From the NCBI GenBank assembly GCA_023014485.1, contig JAJOZX010009038.1:105239-169238 (forward strand): a stretch of 64,000 bases of DNA. Reading direction: 5' to 3'. Under the pieces are notes generated by a model that was not told the DNA's origin, did not search any database, and worked only from the letters and a program-made list of their open reading frames with translations. Below, in pieces: positions 56,959 through 64,000 of the stretch (position 1 is the first letter of the stretch; the number at the start of each line of letters is the position of its first letter). The DNA comes from Bathynomus jamesi. Lineage: Eukaryota > Arthropoda > Malacostraca > Isopoda > Cirolanidae. A program made the position numbers and the translations under genes.

Positions 56959-59900
56959 ATGAAAAGCTAAGGTAGGGGAACGTAAATTGCACAAGATTAA
57001 TGTAGGGGAACGTAAACTCTACTTTGATAATATAGGGGAAAGTAAACTACACTTGGATAATGTAGGAGAACATAAATTACACTAGGATAATATAGAGGAT
57101 GGAGAACTACACTAGGATAATATATGAGAACGTAAACTACACTAGGATAATGTATCGGTAAACATACTTCCAGGGTAATGTAGGGGTACGTAAACTACTG
57201 TACATAGAAAAATGAAAACTACATAAGTATAATGTAGGGGAGCGTAAACTACACTAGGATAATGTAGGGGAACATAAACTACACCAGGATAATGTACGGT
57301 AACGTAAACTACACTAGGATAATGTATAGGACCGTAAACTACACTAGGATAATGTCAGGTACGTAAACTACATTGGATAATGTAGGGGAACGTAAACTAC
57401 ACTACGATAATGTATAGGAACGTAAAATACACTAAGATAATTTAGGGGAACGTAAACTAGAATAGGTTAATATCGGGGAACATAACTACATTATGTTAAT
57501 GTCGGGGAACGTAAACTAACTACGGTAATGTCAGAAAACGTAAACTACACTACGATAATTTAGGGGAACGTAAACAACAGTAGGATAATGTAGGGGAAAG
57601 TAAATTACACTTGAATAATGTAGGGGAACGAAAATTACAGGGGATAATGTAGGGGAACGTAAACAACCTTAGGATATTGTAGGGTAAAGAAACCGCTTTA
57701 CGATAATGTGGGGGAACGTAAACTACACTAGGATAATGTAGGGGAACGTAAACTACACTAAGATATGGTCGGGGAACGTAAACTGCTATAGGTTAAGATC
57801 GGGGAACGTAAACTACAATAGAATAATGTCGGGGAAGGTAAACTACACACGGATAATGTTGGGGAACGTAAACTACAATAGGATAATATAGGGAACGTAA
57901 ACTACACAAGGATAATGTAGGGTAACGTAAACTACACAAGGATAATGTAGGGGAAAGTAAACTGCACTAGGATAATGTAAAGGAACGTAATCTACACTAG
58001 GATATTGAAGGGGAAGGTAAACTACACTAGCATAATGTAGGGGAACGTAAACTACACAAGGATAATGTTGGGGAAAGTAACCTGCACTAGGATAATGTAA
58101 AGGAACGTAATCTACATTAGGATATTGAAGGGGAAGGTAAACTACACTAGGATAATGTAGGGGAACGAAAACAACACAAGATTAATTTAGTGGGAAGTAA
58201 ATTGCACTAGGTTAATTTCGGGGAACTTAAACTGCAATAGGTTAATGTCGGGGAACGTAAACTACACTAGGATAATGTTGGGGTACGTAAACAACATTCG
58301 ATAATGTAGAGGAAGGTAAACTACACTAGGGGAACGTAAACTACACTAGGATAATGTTGGGGTACGTAAACAACATTCGATAATGTAGAGGAAGGTAAAC
58401 TACACTAGGGGAACGTAAATTACACTAGGATAATGTAGGGGAAGGTAATCTACATTAGGATAATTTAGCGAAATGTAAACTACACTTCGATAATGTAGGG
58501 GTACGTTAACTACACTAGGATAATGTAGGGGATCGTCAACTACACTAGGTTAATGTATGGGAACGTAAATTACACTAAGATAATGTAAGGGAACGTAAAC
58601 TACTCTAGGATAATGTAAGATAACGTAAACCACACTAGGTTAATGTAGGGGAACGTAAAATAAAATAGGATATTGTAGGGGAACGTAAACTACACTAGGG
58701 TGATGTAGCGGAAATTGAACTACAATAGGATAATGTAGGGGAAATTAAGCTACAATAGTATAATGTAGGGGAACGTAAACTAGAATAGTATAATGTAGTG
58801 GAACGTATACTACACTAAGATAATGTCGGGGAACGTAAACTACAATAGGTTAATGTCGGGGAACGTAAACTACAATAGAATAATATGGCGGAACGTAAAC
58901 TACACTCGGATAATTTAGGGGAACGTAAACAACACTAGGATAATGTATGGGAACGTAAACTACAGGAGGTTAATTAGGGGAACGTAAACTACACTAGATT
59001 ACTGACGGGGAACGTAAACTAAACTAGGATAATGTAGGGGAAAGTAATCTACATTAGGATAATGTTGGGGAACGTAAACTATAATAGATAATGTCGGGGA
59101 ACGTAAACAACACTAGGATAATGTAGGGGAACGTAAACTACAATAGGATAATGTAGGTGAGCGTAAACTACACTATGATAATGTGGGGTACGTAAAGGAC
59201 ATTCGATAACGTAGGGGACCGTAATGGATAAAGTAATGGAACGTAAACTACACTTGGATATTGTACGGGAACGTAAACTACAATAGGATAATATAGGGTA
59301 ACCGTACGTACAATATGTTAATGTATGAGTACGCGAACTACATTAGGATAATGTAGGGGAACGTAAAATACATTAGGGTAATGTTTGAGAACGTAGTTTA
59401 ATGTATGGGTACGTAAAATACACTAGGATATACTGTGGAACCTAAACTACATGAGGATAATGTAGGGGTAGTAATCTACACATGGATAATATAGGGGAAC
59501 GTATACTACACTAGGATAATGTTGAGGAACGTAAACTACACAAGATTAATGTAGGGGAAAGTAAACTTCATTAGGATAATGTAGGGGAACGTAAACTACA
59601 CTAGACTAATGTAGGGGAAAGTAAACTGCACTAGGTTAATGTCGAGGAACGTAAACTACAGTAGTATAATGTAGGGAAAGTGAACTACAATAGGATAATG
59701 TAGGGGAACGTAAACTACACTAGGATAATGTAGGGGAAAGTAAACTGCAATAGTTTAATGTCGAGGTACGTAAACTACATTGGATAATGTAGTGGAACGT
59801 AAACTACACTACGATAATGTAGGGGAACGTAAACTACACTAGTCTAATATAGAGGAATGTTACCAAGAATAGGATAATGTAGGGGTAGGTAAACTATGCT

Positions 59901-60051
59901 AAGATAGGATAATGTAGTGGAACGTAAAATACACAAGTATAAAGTAGGGGAAAGTAAACTGCCCTAGGATAATATAAAGGAACGTAAACTACACTAGGAT
60001 AATGAAGGAGAACGTAAACTACACTAGAATAATGTAGGTGAACGTAAACAA
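56959..60051 (+). repeat. 30-bp satellite, block 6, plus orientation
   Basis: Monomers in plus sense, with a 79-bp tandem duplication at 58262-58340/58341-58419 and a ~120-bp one around 57960-58170. Ends at a junction near 60051 (aaacaaacctaatccgaaat). Confidence 0.95.
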
Positions 60052-63000
60052 ACCTAATCCGAAATTAACCTAGTGCAGTTTACTTTCCCCTAAATTATTG
60101 TCGTGTTGTTTACGTTCTCCTACATTATCCTTGTGTAGTTTACCTTCCCCTTCAATATCCTAGTGTAGTTTACGTTCCTTTACATTATCCTAGTGCACTT
60201 TACTTTCCCCTACATTATGCTAGTGCAGTTTACTTTCTCCTACATTATCCTAGTGTACCTTACGTACCCATACTTTACTCTAGTGTAGTTTACGTACCTC
60301 TACATTATCCTATGTAGTTTACGTTCCTTTACATTATCCTTGTGCAGTTTACTTTCCCTTACATTACACTTGTGTACTTTACGTTCCCCTACATTATCCT
60401 AGTGTAGTTTCCGGTCACCTTCTTTATCCTAGTGTAATTTACTTTCCCCTACATTATCCTCTGTACTTTACGTTCCCCAACATTATCCTAGTGTAGTTTA
60501 CGTTCCCCTTCAATATCCTAATGTAGTTTACGTTCCCCAACATTATCCGTGTTTAGTTTACGTTCCGCGACATTATTCTAATGTAGTTTACGTTCCCCGA
60601 AATTAACCTATTGTAGTTTACGTTCCCCGAAATTAACATATTGTAGTTTACGTTCCCCTACATTATCCTAGTGTAATTTACTTTCCCCTACATTATCCTA
60701 GTGCAGTTTACTTTCTCCTACATTATCCTAGTGTACTTTACGTACCCCTTCATTACTCTAGTGTAGTTTACGTACCCCTACATTATCCTATGTACTTTAC
60801 GTTGACGTATATTTTCCTCGTGTAGTTTACGTTCTCCGAACATTATCCTTGTGTAGTTGACGTTTCCCTACATTAACCTGGTGTAATTTACGTTCACCTA
60901 CATTTATGTAGTGTAGTTTACGTTCCCCTATATATCCAATGTAGTTTTCGTACCACAGATTATCATTGTGTAGTTTACGCTCCCATACATTATCCTAGTG
61001 TATATTACGTTCCCCTACATTAACCTATTGTAGTTTACGTTTCTTGATATTAAGCAAGTGTAGTTTACGTTCCCGTACATTACCCTAGTGTAGTTTACGT
61101 TCCACTTCATTATCCTATTGTAGTTTACGTTCGCCTACTTTATACCAGTGTAGTACACGTTCCCTACATTATACTGTTGTAGTTTATGTTTCCCTATATT
61201 ATCCTAGTGTAGTTTACGTTCCCCTTCAATATACTAGTTTAGTTTTCGTTCCCCTACATTATCCTATTGTAATTTACAGTACCCTAAATTATCCTAGTGT
61301 ATTTTACGTTCCCCTACATTATCTTAGTGTAGTTTACGTTCCCCAAAATTAACCTTGTGCAGTTTACTTTCTCCTACATTATCCTTGTCTAGTTTCTTTT
61401 CGCCTACATTAAACTAGTGTAGTTTACGTTCCCCTTCAATATCGTAGTTAGTTTCGTTCCTTTACATTTTCCTAGTGCAGTTTAGTTTCCTCTACATTTT
61501 CCTAGTGAAGTTTACGTTCCCGTACCTTACTCTATTATAGTTTACGTTCCCCAACATTATCCTAGTGTAGTTTACGTACCCCTACATTATCCTATGTAGT
61601 TTACGTTCCTTTACATTATCCTTGTGCAGATTACTTTCCCTTACATTACCCTAGTGTACTTTAAGTTCCCCTACATTATCCTAGTGAAGTTTCCGGTCAC
61701 CTTCTTTATCCTAGTGTAATTTACTTTCCCCTACATTATCCTCTGTACTTTACGTTCCCCAACATTATCGTAGTGTAGTTTACGTTCCCCTTCAATATCC
61801 TAGTGTAGTTTACGTTCCCCAACATTATTCGTGTTTAGTTTACGTTCCGCGACATTATTCTAATGTAGTTTACGTTCCCCGAAATTAACCTATTGTAGTT
61901 TACGTTCCCGAAATTAACGTATTGTAGTTTAGGTTCCCCTACATTATCCTAGTGTAATTTACTTTCCCCTACATTACCCTAGTGCAGTTTACTTTCTCCT
62001 ACATTATCCTAGTGTACTTTACACACCCCGTCATTACTCTAGTGTAGTTTACGTACCCCTACATTATCCTATGTACTTTACGTTGACGTATATTTTCCTC
62101 ATGTAGTTTACGTTCTCCGAACATTATCCTTGTGTAGTTGACGTTTCCCTACATTTATGTAGTGTAGTTTACGTTCCCCTATATTATCCAATGTAGTTTA
62201 CGTACCCCAGATTATCCTTGTGTAGTTTACGCTCCCATACATTATCCTAGTGTATATTACGTTCCCCTATATTAACATATTGTAGTTTACGTTTCTTGAT
62301 ATTAAGCAAGTGTAGTTTACGTTCCAGTACATTGTACTTTACGTTGACGTATATTTTCCTCGTGTAGTTTACGTTCTCCGAACATTATCCTTGTGTAGTT
62401 GACGTTTCCCTACATTAACCTGGTGTTATTTACGTTCACCTACATTTATGTAGTGTAGTTTACGTTCCCCTATATTATCCAATGTAGTTTACGTACCCCA
62501 GATTATCCTTGTGTAGTTTACGCTCCCATACATTATCCTAGTGTATATTACGTTCCCCTACATTAACATATTGTAGTTTACGTTTCTTGATATTAAGCAA
62601 GTGTAGTTTACTTACGTTCCCGAACATTATTCGTTTTAGTTTACGTTCCGCGACATTATTCTAATGTAGTCTACGTTCCCCGAAATTAACCTATTGTAGT
62701 TTACGTTCCCCGAAATTAACCTATTGTAGTTTAGGTTCCCCTACATTATCCTAGTGTAATTTACTTTCCCCTACATTACCATAGTGCAGTTTACTTTCTC
62801 CTACATTATCCTAGTGTACTTTACGTACCCCGTCATTACTCTAGTGTAGTTTACGTACCCCTACATTATCCTATGTACTTTACGTTGACGTATATTTTCC
62901 TCGTGTAGTTTACGTTCTCCGAACATTATCCTTGTGTAGTTGACGTTTCCCTACATTAACCTGGTGTAATTTACGTTCACCTACATTTATGTAGTGTAGT

Positions 63001-64000
63001 TTACGTTCCCCTATATTATCCAATGTAGTTTACGTACCCCAGATTATCCTTGTGTAGTTTACGCTCCCATACATTATCCTAGTGTATATTACGTTCCCCT
63101 ACATTAACATATTGTAGTTTACGTTTCTTGATATTAAGCAAGTGTAGTTTACGTTCCAGTACATTGTAGTTTACGTTGACGTATATTTTCCTCGTGTAGT
63201 TTACGTTCTCCGAACATTATCCTTGTGTAGTTGACGTTTCCCTACATTAACCTGGTGTAATTTACGTTCACCTACATTTATGTAGTGTAGTTTACGTTCC
63301 CCTATATTATCCAATGTAGTTTACGTACCCCAGATTATCCTTGTGTAGTTTACGCTCCCATACATTATCCTAGTGTATATTACGTTCCCCTACATTAACA
63401 TATTGTAGTTTACGTTTCTTGATATTAAGCAAGTGTAGTTTACGTTCCCGTACATTACCCTAGTGTAGTTTACGTTCCACTACATTATCCTATTGTAGTT
63501 TACGTTCTCCTACTTTATACCAGTGTAGTACACGTTGCCTACATTATACTGTTGTAGTTTACGTTTCCCAATATTATCCTAGTGTAGTTTACGTTCCCCT
63601 CCACTATACTAGTTTAGTTTTCGTTCCCCTACATTATCCTTTTTAATTTACAGTACCCTAAATTATCCTAGTGTATTTTACGTTCCCCTACATTATCTTA
63701 GTGTAGTTTACGTTCCCCAAAATTAACCTTGTGCAGTTTACTTTCTCCTACATTATCCTTGTCTAGTTTCTTTTCGCCTACATTAAACTAGTGTAGTTTA
63801 CGTTCCCCTTCAATATCGTAGTTAGTTTCGTTCCTTTACATTTTCCTAGTGCAGTTTAGTTCCTCTACATTTTCCGAGTGAAGTTTACGTTCCCGTACCT
63901 TACTCTATTATAGTTTACGTTCCCCAACATTATCCTAGTGTAGTTTACTTACCCCTAGATTATCCTTATGTAATTTACGTTCCACTACATTAAACTAGTG
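60052..64000 (-). repeat. 30-bp satellite, block 7, minus orientation (continues past window)
   Basis: Monomers in minus sense to the window edge. Strong higher-order structure: 60310-61060 matches 61590-62320, 1.28 kb apart, and 61068-61560 matches 63445-63920, about 2.38 kb apart. Confidence 0.95.
60791..63445 (-). repeat. five copies of a ~250-290-bp higher-order satellite unit
   Basis: Copies start at 60791, 62072, 62333, 62873 and 63165. Each begins with ttacgttgacgtatatttt and passes through ttctccgaacattatcc, then ccccagattatcc and ttgatattaagcaagtg. They differ from one another at few positions, while unrelated monomers differ much more. Confidence 0.9.

Noticed and set aside
35357..64000. 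CRISPR-like array (30-bp direct repeats)
   Set aside because: There are no spacers between repeats, repeats vary and flip orientation, and the setting is eukaryotic.
1..64000. tRNA, rRNA, histone or telomeric (TTAGG) sequences
   Set aside because: I looked for cloverleaf boxes A/B, conserved rRNA text and TTAGG runs and saw none that hold up.

Overview
The window looks like a gene-poor, repeat-dominated stretch of an arthropod nuclear genome. The spread of element types (mariner/Tc1-like, hAT-like, Polinton/Maverick, APE-type non-LTR elements, CT and TA microsatellites) and the resemblance of the non-LTR element at 29.5-32.3 kb to ones I associate with crabs and shrimps point to a decapod crustacean; that placement is recalled, not searched. 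I found no convincing host gene, tRNA or rRNA.

Region 1 (1-35,356) is a mosaic of nested mobile elements. From left: a transposon of a hAT-like group (copy A1, reading frame open as far as it is visible) inserted in a Polinton DNA polymerase B pseudogene; a decayed mariner; a related hAT-like element B with an exact 8-bp target duplication; a mariner-superfamily element at 9-10.1 kb; a small MITE; another Tc1/mariner-type element at 10.5-11.9 kb; a transposase scrap; a decayed gene of an uncharacterised multicopy protein family with a recognisable intron (13-15.8 kb); an RTE-like non-LTR fragment; a foldback MITE; tandem repeats; a second uncharacterised repeated protein (18.8-19.9 kb); a 1-kb TIR element; a second foldback MITE; a second, fuller Polinton polymerase pseudogene in the opposite orientation; a hAT derivative with CGGGTC-type subterminal repeats; a crustacean-type non-LTR element; and a third member (C) of the hAT-like group.

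Region 2 (35,357-64,000) is about 25.6 kb of one satellite with a 30-bp monomer, broken only by transposon copy A2 (44,227-47,263) and by a ~300-bp non-satellite insert (about 52,089-52,391). The array changes orientation six times, carries several levels of higher-order repeat, and at least two orientation junctions are themselves duplicated, one of them in inverted orientation.

The main thread is the hAT-like group. Families A, B and C, very diverged from one another, share catalytic-type motifs (D-G, D-x-x-x-V-N-[TA]-G, C-x-x-H, RW), TAGGG/TAGTG termini, and a 3' splice acceptor just before the start codon. A and B also share a cysteine knuckle (CKCK...CxCP) that C has lost. The A copies have transposed recently enough to be near-identical, one into a Polinton gene and one into the satellite.
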